Shown: in pieces, positions 1 to 6,913 of the stretch
Layout: every line of letters begins with the position of its first letter
Position numbering within the stretch: the first letter of the stretch is position 1
Assembly: GCA_903921965.1 (NCBI GenBank)
Contig: CAIXSE010000226.1
Coordinates: 1 to 7,123, forward strand
Direction of reading: 5' to 3'
Length of the DNA stretch: 7,123 nt
From: an uncultured Thermoleophilia bacterium
GTDB taxonomy: Bacteria > Actinomycetota > Thermoleophilia > UBA2241
The notes under the pieces: generated by a model
Databases searched by the model: none
What the model saw: the letters and a program-made list of their open reading frames with translations, nothing else
Told to the model about the DNA's origin: nothing
Made by a program: the position numbers and the translations under genes

Positions 1-1
1 C

Positions 2-1540
2 GACGTGCGCGGCCGGGGCAACAGCGACGGCGACTTCGTGCCCTTCCTGCGCGACGCGAGCGACGGCTACGACGCCGTCGAGTGGATCGCCGCGCAGGAC
101 TGGTGCGACGGCAAGGTGGCCCTGCACGGCGGGTCGTACACGGGTGTGAACCAGTACCTGATCCTGGCGGCGGCACCGCCGTCGCTGAGGGCCGTCACCC
201 CCGACGCGGTCGCGGGAGAAGGCGTCGACCTGCCGCGCGGCGGCATCCCCTTCCTCTATGACTTCGGCTGGCGGCGCCTCGTCAGCAACCGCGGCACGCA
301 GTTCGCCATCGGCGGCGACATGGCCAACTGGCACCGGCACCTCTACGACGCGGCCGCGGCCGGCACGTCCCTCGTGGAGGCCGCGGCCGCGGCCGGGGCA
401 CCGGTCGACGAGCACTCCCTGAGGTTCGTCGACCACCCCGAGCCCGGTCCGCACTGGGAGCAGTACTACGCCCAGACCGAGCAGTTCGCGCGCACCACGG
501 TGCCCGTGCTCTCGATCACCGGCATGTACGACGACTGCAGCGGCGGCACGATCCGCAACTGGCGCCGCTTCGTCCGGCACGCCTCCCCCGAGGTCGTGGC
601 CCGGAGCCACCTCGTGATCGGCCCCTGGGACCACATGGGCACGCACTTCGGCGAGGGCAGGGTGGGCGAGCTGGTCTTCGGGCCCGAAGCCACGGTGCCG
701 CTCGCGGAGCTGCGCCGCGACTGGCTGCGGCACGTGCTGCACGGCGCCCCGCCACCGGAGTTCCTGCGCGACCGGGTGATGCTCTACCTCGCCGGCAGCG
801 AACGCTGGGTCGCGGCGCCGTCGCTCGAGGCGGCGACGACGGGGAGCGTCACGCGGTACCTCCGTTCGACGGACGGCCCCATGGATGCGACCCACTCGGG
901 CTTCGTCGAGGACGCACCTGCAGCGGGGCCCGACGCTGCCTTCACCTGCGACCCCTTCGACCTGCGCACGCACGACGTGGAGCTGCAGCCGCGCCCGGCC
1001 GGGAGCGGGCCCGAGTCGCCGTTCCACGGCCAGCCGATGAACAGCTTCGTGCACGTCATCGGCGGCGACGACCCGACCAACCCGCGCTTCGTGCTCGACC
1101 TCGACGGCCAGGGCCTGGTCTACACCTCGCGGCCGCTCACCGACGACCTCACCATCGTCGGCGAACCCGAGTTGTACGTGCGCCTCGTCTGCGACCAGCC
1201 CGACGCCGACCTCGCGGTGCTCCTGCACGAGGTCACGCCCCTCGGCGACTCGATCTTCCTCAGCAGCGACCTGCTGCGCCTCAGCTGCCGCCGGCTCGAC
1301 GGCTCTCACGAGTACCTCGTCCCGGGAGAGCCGACCGACGTCGTGTTCGGCGCGTTCAAGTGGTGCACGCGCACGGTGCACGCCGGGAGCCGTCTGAGGC
1401 TGGCGGTCCGCCACGCCTACGCGATCCAGCTGACACCGTATCCCCACGGCCGTCCGGCCGACGCCAAGGCGGCACACGTGCGCGTTCTCCACGACGCGGC
1501 GGCACCACCCCGTCTCGTCCTTCCGACGGGGGCGCCATGA
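2..1540 (+). CDS. CocE/NonD family serine hydrolase (peptidase S15-like), 5'-truncated
   Basis: This is an alpha/beta-hydrolase of the X-Pro dipeptidyl-peptidase S15/CocE group, which cleaves esters or amides through a Ser-Asp-His triad. The window opens inside the gene: the reading frame runs from base 2, and the GTG at base 5 is the Val of the family motif DVRGRG, not a start. By comparison with CocE, roughly 75-90 N-terminal residues are missing. In the 512 visible residues the nucleophile is Ser45 in GGSYTG, the acid is Asp177 in GMYDD, and the base is His211 in IGPWDH. From about residue 370 a beta-rich C-terminal region (SRPLTDDLTIVGEPE, then LAVLLHEV) matches the jelly-roll domain of the family. 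The 3' end overlaps the next start as ATGA. The family includes cocaine esterase, glutaryl-7-ACA acylases and X-Pro peptidases, so the substrate cannot be read from the motifs. The peptidase neighbours favour a peptide or acylated amine. Whether it is secreted is unknown because the N-terminus is not seen. Confidence 0.9.
   Translation, partial: DVRGRGNSDGDFVPFLRDASDGYDAVEWIAAQDWCDGKVALHGGSYTGVNQYLILAAAPPSLRAVTPDAVAGEGVDLPRGGIPFLYDFGWRRLVSNRGTQFAIGGDMANWHRHLYDAAAAGTSLVEAAAAAGAPVDEHSLRFVDHPEPGPHWEQYYAQTEQFARTTVPVLSITGMYDDCSGGTIRNWRRFVRHASPEVVARSHLVIGPWDHMGTHFGEGRVGELVFGPEATVPLAELRRDWLRHVLHGAPPPEFLRDRVMLYLAGSERWVAAPSLEAATTGSVTRYLRSTDGPMDATHSGFVEDAPAAGPDAAFTCDPFDLRTHDVELQPRPAGSGPESPFHGQPMNSFVHVIGGDDPTNPRFVLDLDGQGLVYTSRPLTDDLTIVGEPELYVRLVCDQPDADLAVLLHEVTPLGDSIFLSSDLLRLSCRRLDGSHEYLVPGEPTDVVFGAFKWCTRTVHAGSRLRLAVRHAYAIQLTPYPHGRPADAKAAHVRVLHDAAAPPRLVLPTGAP
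350..396. repeat. Short GC direct repeat encoding Ala runs
   Basis: The 14-base unit GCGGCCGCGGCCGG occurs at 350-363 and again at 383-396 inside the CocE-like gene. It encodes two alanine runs, DAAAAG and EAAAAAG, separated by a few residues. This lies between the nucleophile and the catalytic Asp, where S15-family enzymes carry a helical cap region. It is probably a local low-complexity expansion and not a mobile or regulatory repeat. Confidence 0.5.
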
Positions 1541-3624
1541 ACGGCGTGGAGGGCTTCACGGCGCCGGAGGCCGAGGCCCGGCCGGTGCAGGTCGACGCTT
1601 GCGGCGTCGTGTACGAGGACCCGTTCACCTGGCTGGAGGAGGACACGCCGGAGACGCTCGCCTGGCAGGCGGCGCAGAACGCCGTCGCCGAGCACGTGCT
1701 GAGGGACGTCGAGGGCTTCGCCGAGCTGAAGGGCGCGCTGGAGGCGCACGTCGGCGCGACCTTCGTGAGCGCGTCGCAGGGGTGCGGCGACCGCTGGATC
1801 CGGCTCGCCCACGGTGAGGGAGGCGAGCGCCTCGAGCGCGCCGAGGCCCCGGCGGGGCCCTGGCGCGCGCTCCTCTGTGCGGACGACCTCTCCGAGCCGG
1901 GCCGGCCGGCCTCGCTCGACTGGTTCTTCCCGTCGCCGGACGGCCGCTACGTCGCCTTCGGCGTCTCCTGGGGTGGCGACGAGCAGTCCGTCCTGCGCCT
2001 GCTCGACGTCGAGCGCGAGGAGGTGCTGCCGGTCGCGGTGCCCGAGACGTGGTTCTCGCGCCCGGCGTGGCTGCCGGACTCGAGCGGCTTCTTCTTCCCG
2101 GCCGGGGAGTACACGGTCGACGAACCGCGCGACATCCTCTACCTCGGTGTGCGCGACGGGGAGCCTTCGCGCGAGTCGATCGGCGATCTGGGCTTCGCCT
2201 GTGCAGCGTTCCTGGAACAGGGCAACTACCCGCAGGTCTCCGCCGACGGCCGCTGGCTCACGCTCGCCAGCGAGTGCTCCGGCGGCCGCATCTGGCTGGC
2301 GCGGCGCCTGCCGGGGGGCGAGTGGTTCGTGGTGCTCGAAGGGGCGCCGAGCACCCGCGCCTACGGCTTCGTGCACGATGACTGCTACGTGGCCGTGACC
2401 ACCGAGGACGCGCCGCGAGGCCGCCTCGTGCGCATCCCGCTGCTCTCCGGCCACGACCGGGCGACGTGGACCGAGCTGCTGCCGGAGTCAGACGAGGTCC
2501 TGGTCAGCGCCGACCTCGTCGCCGGCCACTTCGTCGTGTGCAGCCTCCGCGACGCGGCCGCGCGCGTGCGGCTGTTCGACGAGCGCATGTCGCTCGTCGA
2601 CGACCTCGCCCTGCCGGGCCGCGGCGTCGTCGCGGAGCACGCCATGAGCGCCCACTACAAGGTCATGCCGCCGATGGAGGGCGGCAGCATCGTCCCCTGC
2701 GGGGACGGCTTCACCTTCACGTTCGCGTCGCCGGCCGCGTCGCCGGCCACGTACCACTACGACGTGCCGGCCCGCCGGCTCACGCTCCTGCAGCCTCCGG
2801 AGGTGGTGCTCGACGACGTGACCGACGAGCTGCGCACGACGCGGGCGCCGGACGGCTGGGAGGTCCCCTTCACGGTGGTGCGTCGCCGCGACGTGGACGC
2901 GAGCCGCCCAGGGCCGACGCTGCTCTACGGCTACGGCGGGTTCGGCCTCGCCTTCGTCCCCAGCTGGCTGGGCAAGCTCGCGCCGTTCGTCGAGGCGGGC
3001 GGCACCGTCGTCATCCTCCACCTGAGGGGCGGCGGGGAGCTCGGCGAACGTCAGTGGCAGGGCGGCCGGCTGGAGCAGAAGCAGCACACCTTCGACGACC
3101 TCTTCGCCGTGGCCGAGGCCCTCGTGCGCGACGGTGTCACGACCCGCGAGCAGCTGGGCGTGGTCGGCGAGTCCAACGGGGGGGTGCTGACGGCAGCCGC
3201 CCTCGCCCAGCGCCCCGACCTGTGGGGCGCGGTCTGCGTGCAGGTGCCGCTCAGCGACGTCCTCAGCCCCTCGCTCGACCCGTTCGGGTACGGAGCCACG
3301 AAGGTCGAGTACGGCGACCCGAGGACGCCGGAGGGCGCCCGCTCGCTCGCCGCGTGGTCCCCGTACCAGCACGTCGAGCCGGCGGCGTACCCGCCCGTGC
3401 TGGTGTGGACCGGCGAGAACGACTCGCGCTGCCAGCCCTGGCACGCGCGCAAGCTCACGGCCCGGCTGCAGCAGGTGAGCACGTCCGGCCGCGAGGTCCT
3501 GCTGCGCGCGCGGCCGGACGGCGGCCACCTGAGCGTCGGCACCGACCCGGACCAGATCGCCGAGTGGCTGGGCTTCCTGATGCGCAAGCTCGGGCTCGCC
3601 ATGCCGGGCGGCCACCACGACTGA
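1537..3624 (+). CDS. Prolyl oligopeptidase-type serine peptidase (family S9A)
   Basis: This is a 695-residue S9 peptidase, expected to cut short peptides inside the cytoplasm; porcine prolyl oligopeptidase has 710 residues. The N-terminus carries the family signature DPFTWLEE (about residues 28-35), followed by WQAAQNAVAEHVL. The middle, to about residue 420, is the beta-propeller that restricts access to small peptides. The catalytic domain shows the oxyanion Tyr466 in YGYGGF, LRGGGELG, nucleophile Ser546 in GESNGG, Asp629 in GENDSR and His664 in DGGHLS. These sit in the same order and spacing as Ser554/Asp641/His680 of the porcine enzyme. The ATG at 1537 overlaps the previous stop by four bases and leaves about 27 residues before the first conserved motif. 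An upstream in-frame start at 1360 would only add a low-complexity Arg/Pro/Gly tail inside the previous gene. There is no signal peptide. The Trp that stacks on the P1 proline in classical enzymes is absent around residue 588, so strict prolyl specificity is doubtful. Confidence 0.93.
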   Translation: MNGVEGFTAPEAEARPVQVDACGVVYEDPFTWLEEDTPETLAWQAAQNAVAEHVLRDVEGFAELKGALEAHVGATFVSASQGCGDRWIRLAHGEGGERLERAEAPAGPWRALLCADDLSEPGRPASLDWFFPSPDGRYVAFGVSWGGDEQSVLRLLDVEREEVLPVAVPETWFSRPAWLPDSSGFFFPAGEYTVDEPRDILYLGVRDGEPSRESIGDLGFACAAFLEQGNYPQVSADGRWLTLASECSGGRIWLARRLPGGEWFVVLEGAPSTRAYGFVHDDCYVAVTTEDAPRGRLVRIPLLSGHDRATWTELLPESDEVLVSADLVAGHFVVCSLRDAAARVRLFDERMSLVDDLALPGRGVVAEHAMSAHYKVMPPMEGGSIVPCGDGFTFTFASPAASPATYHYDVPARRLTLLQPPEVVLDDVTDELRTTRAPDGWEVPFTVVRRRDVDASRPGPTLLYGYGGFGLAFVPSWLGKLAPFVEAGGTVVILHLRGGGELGERQWQGGRLEQKQHTFDDLFAVAEALVRDGVTTREQLGVVGESNGGVLTAAALAQRPDLWGAVCVQVPLSDVLSPSLDPFGYGATKVEYGDPRTPEGARSLAAWSPYQHVEPAAYPPVLVWTGENDSRCQPWHARKLTARLQQVSTSGREVLLRARPDGGHLSVGTDPDQIAEWLGFLMRKLGLAMPGGHHD
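2725..2748. repeat. Perfect 12-bp tandem duplication inside the S9 peptidase gene
   Basis: The unit GCGTCGCCGGCC is present twice back to back and in frame, giving residues 397-404 as ASPAASPA. It lies late in the beta-propeller part of the protein, where a loop can take a 4-residue insertion. It looks like replication slippage and does not break the frame. Confidence 0.7.
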
Positions 3625-3628
3625 GCAC

Positions 3629-3634
3629 AAGGAG
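3629..3634 (+). promoter_or_regulatory. Strong ribosome binding site for the amidohydrolase
   Basis: AAGGAG lies five bases before the ATG at 3640, in the 15-base gap after the S9 peptidase stop. It is a near-consensus Shine-Dalgarno and fixes the start of the amidohydrolase. The CocE-S9 and amidohydrolase-GGT junctions rely on overlapping stop/start codons and have only weak purine tracts, so this gene probably has its own initiation strength within the operon. Confidence 0.8.
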
Positions 3635-3639
3635 AAACG

Positions 3640-4935
3640 ATGTCAAGCGACGGCCCGACCTTCACCCTCCATCACGTGCGCGTGCTCGAACAGGACGGCG
3701 GATTCTCCGGCGAGACCGACGTGCTGGTCGAAGGCGGCGTCGTCCGCGCCGTCGGGAGCGGCTTCGTGGCGCCGCCCGGCGCCCCGTCCTACGACCTGAG
3801 CGGCCTCTGGCTCATGCCGGGCGTCTTCGACTGCCACGACCACGTGGCGACGTCCACGACGAGCGAGTCGGAGCTGCTGCGGGCGCCGCTCAGCTACGGC
3901 CACTTCGAGACCGTGCGGAACCTGCGCAACACGCTCGACGCCGGCGTGACCCACGTGCGCGACGCCGGCGGCACCGACGCCGGCGTCCGGCGTGCCGTGG
4001 AGGAGGGCATCGTGCCCGGCCCGCGGCTGCAGATCGCCGTGATGCTCCTCAGCCAGACCGGCGGCCACGGGGACATGTACTCGGAGCGGCTCGGCGTGGA
4101 GCCCGACCCCGTCTTCCGCGAGCTGCTGATGGCCGTGGACGGAGTGGAGGACGTGCGCCTGGCCGTGCGCCGCATGCTCCGCGCCGGCGCCGACTGGATC
4201 AAGCTGGCCACCACCGGCGGCGTGGTGACGCCGCACGACACGCCCTACGACCTGGGGTTCACGCGCGAGGAGATCGAGGTCGCCGTCGCCGAAGCTTCAC
4301 GGCGCAGCAAGCCCGTGATGACGCACGCCATCGCCGGCGAGGGCATCGACCTCGCCGTCGCCGCCGGCGTGCGCTCCGTGGAGCACGGCACGCTGCTCAC
4401 CGAGCGCCAGGCGGCGGCCATGGCGAAGGCCGGCTGCTGGCTGGTGCCGACGCTCAGCGTCATCAGGGACCTGATCGACTCCACGCTGCCGGCGGAGGGC
4501 GAGAAGCCGCTGGCACCGCCCTACGCGCTGCAGAAGGTGCTCGAGCTGCAGGACCGCTACGGCGAGTGCGTGCGGGTCGCGCGCGACGCCGGCGTGCGCA
4601 TCGCGCTCGGGACGGACTGCATCGACCGGCGGCAGCACGGCCACAACCTCAGGGAGATCGCCCTGCTGCACGAGGCCGGCATGCCGCTCGAGGAGGCGCT
4701 GCTGGCGGCGACGGCCGGCGGCGCCGAGCTGTGCGGCGTCGACCACCTGTACGGGCGACTCGCGCCCGGCTACGTCTTCGACGCCGTGGTCCTCGGTGAG
4801 GACCCGTCCGACGCCTCCGTCTTCCGCCGGCGGGAGACGGTGCGCGAGGTGTTCAAGGGCGGGCACGCCTGCAGGACGGGCGGCGAGCTGCTGGCCGAGC
4901 GCGGGCAGGGCAGTCAGGGCGGGACGGCTTCGTGA
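3640..4935 (+). CDS. Metal-dependent amidohydrolase, Xaa-Pro dipeptidase/carboxypeptidase-like
   Basis: This 431-residue protein belongs to the amidohydrolase superfamily (imidazolonepropionase-like branch). Characterised relatives are binuclear zinc enzymes that remove the C-terminal residue from dipeptides or N-acyl amino acids, with some preferring Pro and others Arg or Lys. A small N-terminal beta-sandwich (to about residue 58) leads into the TIM barrel through LMPGVFDCHDHV. The full metal and catalytic set is visible: His66 and His68 in HDH, the bridging (usually carboxylated) Lys188 in DWIKLATTGG, His229 in MTHAIAGEGI, His249 in SVEHGT and the catalytic Asp326 in LGTDC. The C-terminal barrel motif LEEALLAATAGGAEL and the closing sandwich (GRLAPGYVFDAVVLGEDP) are also intact. 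There is no signal peptide, so it is cytoplasmic. The ATG is set by a strong Shine-Dalgarno, and the stop overlaps the next GTG by four bases. The fold and catalytic competence are well supported. The exact substrate is inferred, and other hydrolytic activities of this diverse family remain possible. Confidence 0.88.
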   Translation: MSSDGPTFTLHHVRVLEQDGGFSGETDVLVEGGVVRAVGSGFVAPPGAPSYDLSGLWLMPGVFDCHDHVATSTTSESELLRAPLSYGHFETVRNLRNTLDAGVTHVRDAGGTDAGVRRAVEEGIVPGPRLQIAVMLLSQTGGHGDMYSERLGVEPDPVFRELLMAVDGVEDVRLAVRRMLRAGADWIKLATTGGVVTPHDTPYDLGFTREEIEVAVAEASRRSKPVMTHAIAGEGIDLAVAAGVRSVEHGTLLTERQAAAMAKAGCWLVPTLSVIRDLIDSTLPAEGEKPLAPPYALQKVLELQDRYGECVRVARDAGVRIALGTDCIDRRQHGHNLREIALLHEAGMPLEEALLAATAGGAELCGVDHLYGRLAPGYVFDAVVLGEDPSDASVFRRRETVREVFKGGHACRTGGELLAERGQGSQGGTAS

Positions 4936-6665
4936 GCGTTCGCTCCGCCGCGGGCCCCGGGCGGGGCTCGCCGGCTCCGGGGCCGCTCCCGACGCAGGGA
5001 CCCAAGGCGGTAGTACGCGGCAAGCGGGCGGTGGCGAGCAGCCAGAGTCCCATCGTCACCGGCGTGATGCTGGACGTCCTCCGGTCCGGCGGCAACGCGG
5101 TGGACGCTGTGGTCGCGGGCTGCATCGCCGAGGGCACCGTCCAGATCGACATGACCAACCACACCGGCACCGTCTGCGGCCTCGTGTACGAGGCCGCGAG
5201 CGGCACGCTGACCTACCTGAACAGCATGGGCACGCTGCACCCCACGCTGCCCCCGTTCCGCACGTACCCGCCGGGTGTCGGCGGGCTCGCCGGCGGTCTC
5301 GGCGTCCCGGAGCCGGTGGCCTGCATCCCCGGGTTCATGCCGGGCGTGGGGGCGCTGCACGAGCGCTTCGGGTCGCTGCCGTGGGGCGCGCTCGTCGAGC
5401 CCTCGATCCCGTGGGCCGAGGACGGCTTCCCGGTGGACGAGTTCACCCGCGCCATGCTCGAGTGGGAGCTGGAGGGGAACACCTACTTCCCGGAGATGCG
5501 CGCGCTGTACGCGCCGGACGGGTTCACGCCGTCCGTGGGACAGAAGCTTCGGAACCCGGCGCTGGCGCAGACCCTCCGCCGCCTGGCCGATGAAGGCCCC
5601 GGGTACTTCACGACAGGGGACTGGGCGCAGCACTTCGTGGCCCGGGCGAACGAGCTGGGCTGGCAGATCGAGCTCGGTGACCTCTCCGCGACCCCGCCGC
5701 GGTGGTGCGAGCCCCTCCGGTACACGCACCGCGGCCGGGAGGTCGTCCAGCCGCCGCCGCCCGAGCGTCAGGGCGTGTTCTGCGCCCTGGTCCTCGGCAT
5801 CCTCGAACACCTCGAGGTGGACGCCCTCGGCCACTACAGCGAGTCGGCCGAGAGCCTCTACTACGTCGCGCTGGCGCTGCGCCGAGCGCACCAGGAGCTG
5901 GCCCAGCTGCACGACCCGGAGTTCTTCGAGGTGCCGCTCGACGTGTGGATGTCCCCCGAGTACCACGCCTCCCTGGCGGCCGTCCTGAAGCACTCGCGGC
6001 CTCGTCCCGGCGTCGACCTCACGACCCACGTCGAGCTCACCAGTGCCGCCCGCCAGCTCAGCGCGTTCGGCTGGGACCAGGCGGGCGCGGGTCAGGCCAA
6101 GGTGCAGCCTTCCGGCAGCTGCGAGCTGGTGTGCGTCGACGAGCGCGGCAACTGGGTGCAGCTGATGACCACGCTGCAGTCGGGCGGCATCCCCGGCATG
6201 GTCGTCGACGGCGTGCCCATGGTGGGCAGCCACGTCGGCTTCGGCATGGACTGGTTCATCGCCGGCTGGCTCGGCCTGCCCGGCAGCCGCATGCGCTCCG
6301 TCATCAGTAGCACGATGGTGCTCCACGACGGGCGCCCGGGCCTGTCGCTCGGGTCGCCCGGCAACATCCACTGCACCGTGCCGCAGGTGCTGTCGAGCCT
6401 GCTCGACTTCGGCAGGGACCCCTACGACGCCGCCGTCCTGCCGCGGCTGCTGCCGATGCGCGACGACTACACGGTGGACATCGAGGCGCGCGTGCCGGAG
6501 GCGCTCGCGCGCGACCTGGCGAAGCTCGGCGCCCGGCTGGCGCCGCGTCCGCCGTTCGACTTCCACATGGGGTGCTTCCAGCAAGCCTGGCGCGACCCGG
6601 GGACCGGCCTGCTGGGCGCCGGCACCGACCCGCGCCGCGCCGGCGAGGCCGGAGGCCTGGAGTGA
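4932..6665 (+). CDS. Divergent gamma-glutamyltransferase-like Ntn-hydrolase
   Basis: This 577-residue protein has the overall plan of gamma-glutamyltranspeptidases, which self-cleave to expose an N-terminal nucleophile. GGT landmarks include VASSQSPIVTGVMLDVLRSGGNAVDAVVA in outline (residues 34-62), LVEPSIPWAEDGFPV, LRNPALAQTLRRLADEGPGYF, QPPPPERQG, HDPEFFEVPLD, VDERGN, LGSPG and a terminal TDPRRAGEAGG. The active site differs from E. coli GGT. The processing/nucleophile Thr391 aligns with Ser396 in SGSCELVCVDERGN. Arg114, which binds the glutamyl carboxylate, aligns with the NSMG region at residues 97-100. The oxyanion GSPGG is GSPGN (474-478), and the lid-loop region is about ten residues shorter. 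It may therefore still be an autoprocessing amidase, but probably not a true GGT. The first 25 residues are Pro/Gly-rich with no hydrophobic signal peptide, unlike periplasmic GGTs. The GTG start is chosen because it overlaps the amidohydrolase stop (GTGA); the only other plausible in-frame start, GTG at 5031, would cut into the conserved core. Confidence 0.85.
   Translation: MSVRSAAGPGRGSPAPGPLPTQGPKAVVRGKRAVASSQSPIVTGVMLDVLRSGGNAVDAVVAGCIAEGTVQIDMTNHTGTVCGLVYEAASGTLTYLNSMGTLHPTLPPFRTYPPGVGGLAGGLGVPEPVACIPGFMPGVGALHERFGSLPWGALVEPSIPWAEDGFPVDEFTRAMLEWELEGNTYFPEMRALYAPDGFTPSVGQKLRNPALAQTLRRLADEGPGYFTTGDWAQHFVARANELGWQIELGDLSATPPRWCEPLRYTHRGREVVQPPPPERQGVFCALVLGILEHLEVDALGHYSESAESLYYVALALRRAHQELAQLHDPEFFEVPLDVWMSPEYHASLAAVLKHSRPRPGVDLTTHVELTSAARQLSAFGWDQAGAGQAKVQPSGSCELVCVDERGNWVQLMTTLQSGGIPGMVVDGVPMVGSHVGFGMDWFIAGWLGLPGSRMRSVISSTMVLHDGRPGLSLGSPGNIHCTVPQVLSSLLDFGRDPYDAAVLPRLLPMRDDYTVDIEARVPEALARDLAKLGARLAPRPPFDFHMGCFQQAWRDPGTGLLGAGTDPRRAGEAGGLE
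6651..6655 (+). promoter_or_regulatory. Ribosome binding site for the small ORF at 6662
   Basis: GGAGG lies six bases before the GTG at 6662, inside the last codons of the GGT-like gene. The good motif, ideal spacing and GTGA overlap with the upstream stop together support translation starting at 6662. In such GC-rich DNA a chance GGAGG is possible. Confidence 0.5.
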
Positions 6666-6913
6666 CGCCCGCCGGCGCCGTGTCGCGCGACGGCCGTCTC
6701 GCGCACCACTCCGTCGGCGCGGCGGAGACCCTGTTCCCGGTGGAGTCCGACCGGGAGGGGTTCGATACGCCCGCCCTGGAGCGCTACGCTGTCGACACGG
6801 GGTCGGCGCAGTGGGCGCAGGACCCGAAGGCGCACCAGCGCAGCTCAGGCAGACGATGGAGGCGGGCCATGACTGACGACGCCGTGCCGGGACGGGGAAG
6901 GGTGGCGGCGTGA
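6662..6913 (+). CDS. Small protein of unknown function (83 residues)
   Basis: I do not recognise this protein and assign no function. The case for a real gene is its setting: the GTG overlaps the GGT-like stop by four bases, GGAGG sits six bases upstream, and its TGA overlaps the next GTG by four bases, so it fills the gap exactly. Third codon positions are almost all G or C to about 6840, like the neighbours. After that a run of rarer codons (TCA, AGA, CGA, AGG) appears. The protein is hydrophilic with no membrane segment, signal peptide or cysteine. Its middle (AAETLFPVESDREGFDTPA, then LERYAVDTGSAQWAQ) could form short helices, and the end is basic (GRRWRR) and Gly/Ala-rich. Alternatives are a non-coding spacer with a promoter for the downstream gene, a decayed gene, or a short coupling ORF starting at the internal ATG at 6869. 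Confidence 0.4.
   Translation: MTPAGAVSRDGRLAHHSVGAAETLFPVESDREGFDTPALERYAVDTGSAQWAQDPKAHQRSSGRRWRRAMTDDAVPGRGRVAA
6858..6862 (+). promoter_or_regulatory. Internal Shine-Dalgarno before ATG 6869
   Basis: GGAGG lies six bases before an ATG at 6869 that is in the frame of the small ORF. Starting there gives only 14 residues (MTDDAVPGRGRVAA) before the TGA that overlaps the next gene's GTG. This may be a short leader or coupling ORF feeding ribosomes into the iron-sulfur gene, or an internal restart. It could also be chance in purine-rich GC sequence. Confidence 0.4.
6898..6902 (+). promoter_or_regulatory. Ribosome binding site for the iron-sulfur gene at 6910
   Basis: AAGGG, within the purine run GGGGAAGGG, lies seven bases before the GTG at 6910. 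Together with the GTGA overlap it supports 6910 as the start of the [2Fe-2S] protein. Confidence 0.5.

Noticed and set aside
5..7. GTG at base 5 as start of the first gene
   Set aside because: It is the Val of the internal DVRGRG motif of the S15/CocE family, and base 2 already encodes the preceding Asp; the gene continues upstream.
1360..1536. Upstream extension of the S9 peptidase to an in-frame start at 1360
   Set aside because: It would add 59 Arg/Pro/Gly-rich residues that overlap the CocE-like C-terminal domain. The ATG at 1537 gives the normal family N-terminus and the ATGA coupling.
1417..2454. A 345-codon minus-strand frame opposite the start of the S9 peptidase gene, with a similar one at 2488-3630
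   Set aside because: Low-complexity composition and no recognisable domain; both lie antisense to clear S9 peptidase coding sequence.
2466..4799. A 777-codon plus-strand frame crossing the S9 peptidase and amidohydrolase genes
   Set aside because: It is overwhelmingly Arg/Ala/Pro, has no motif, and runs across two well-supported genes in another frame.
6682..6691. Perfect 10-base palindrome GTCGCGCGAC after the GGT-like gene, considered as a terminator or operator
   Set aside because: The stem is too short, there is no loop of sensible size or T-tract, and such CG palindromes are common by chance at this base composition.
6666..6909. Possibility that the small ORF is a frameshifted C-terminus of the GGT-like protein
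   Set aside because: The GGT-like protein already ends with the normal family closing motif (DPRR...G), so nothing is missing that this stretch would supply.
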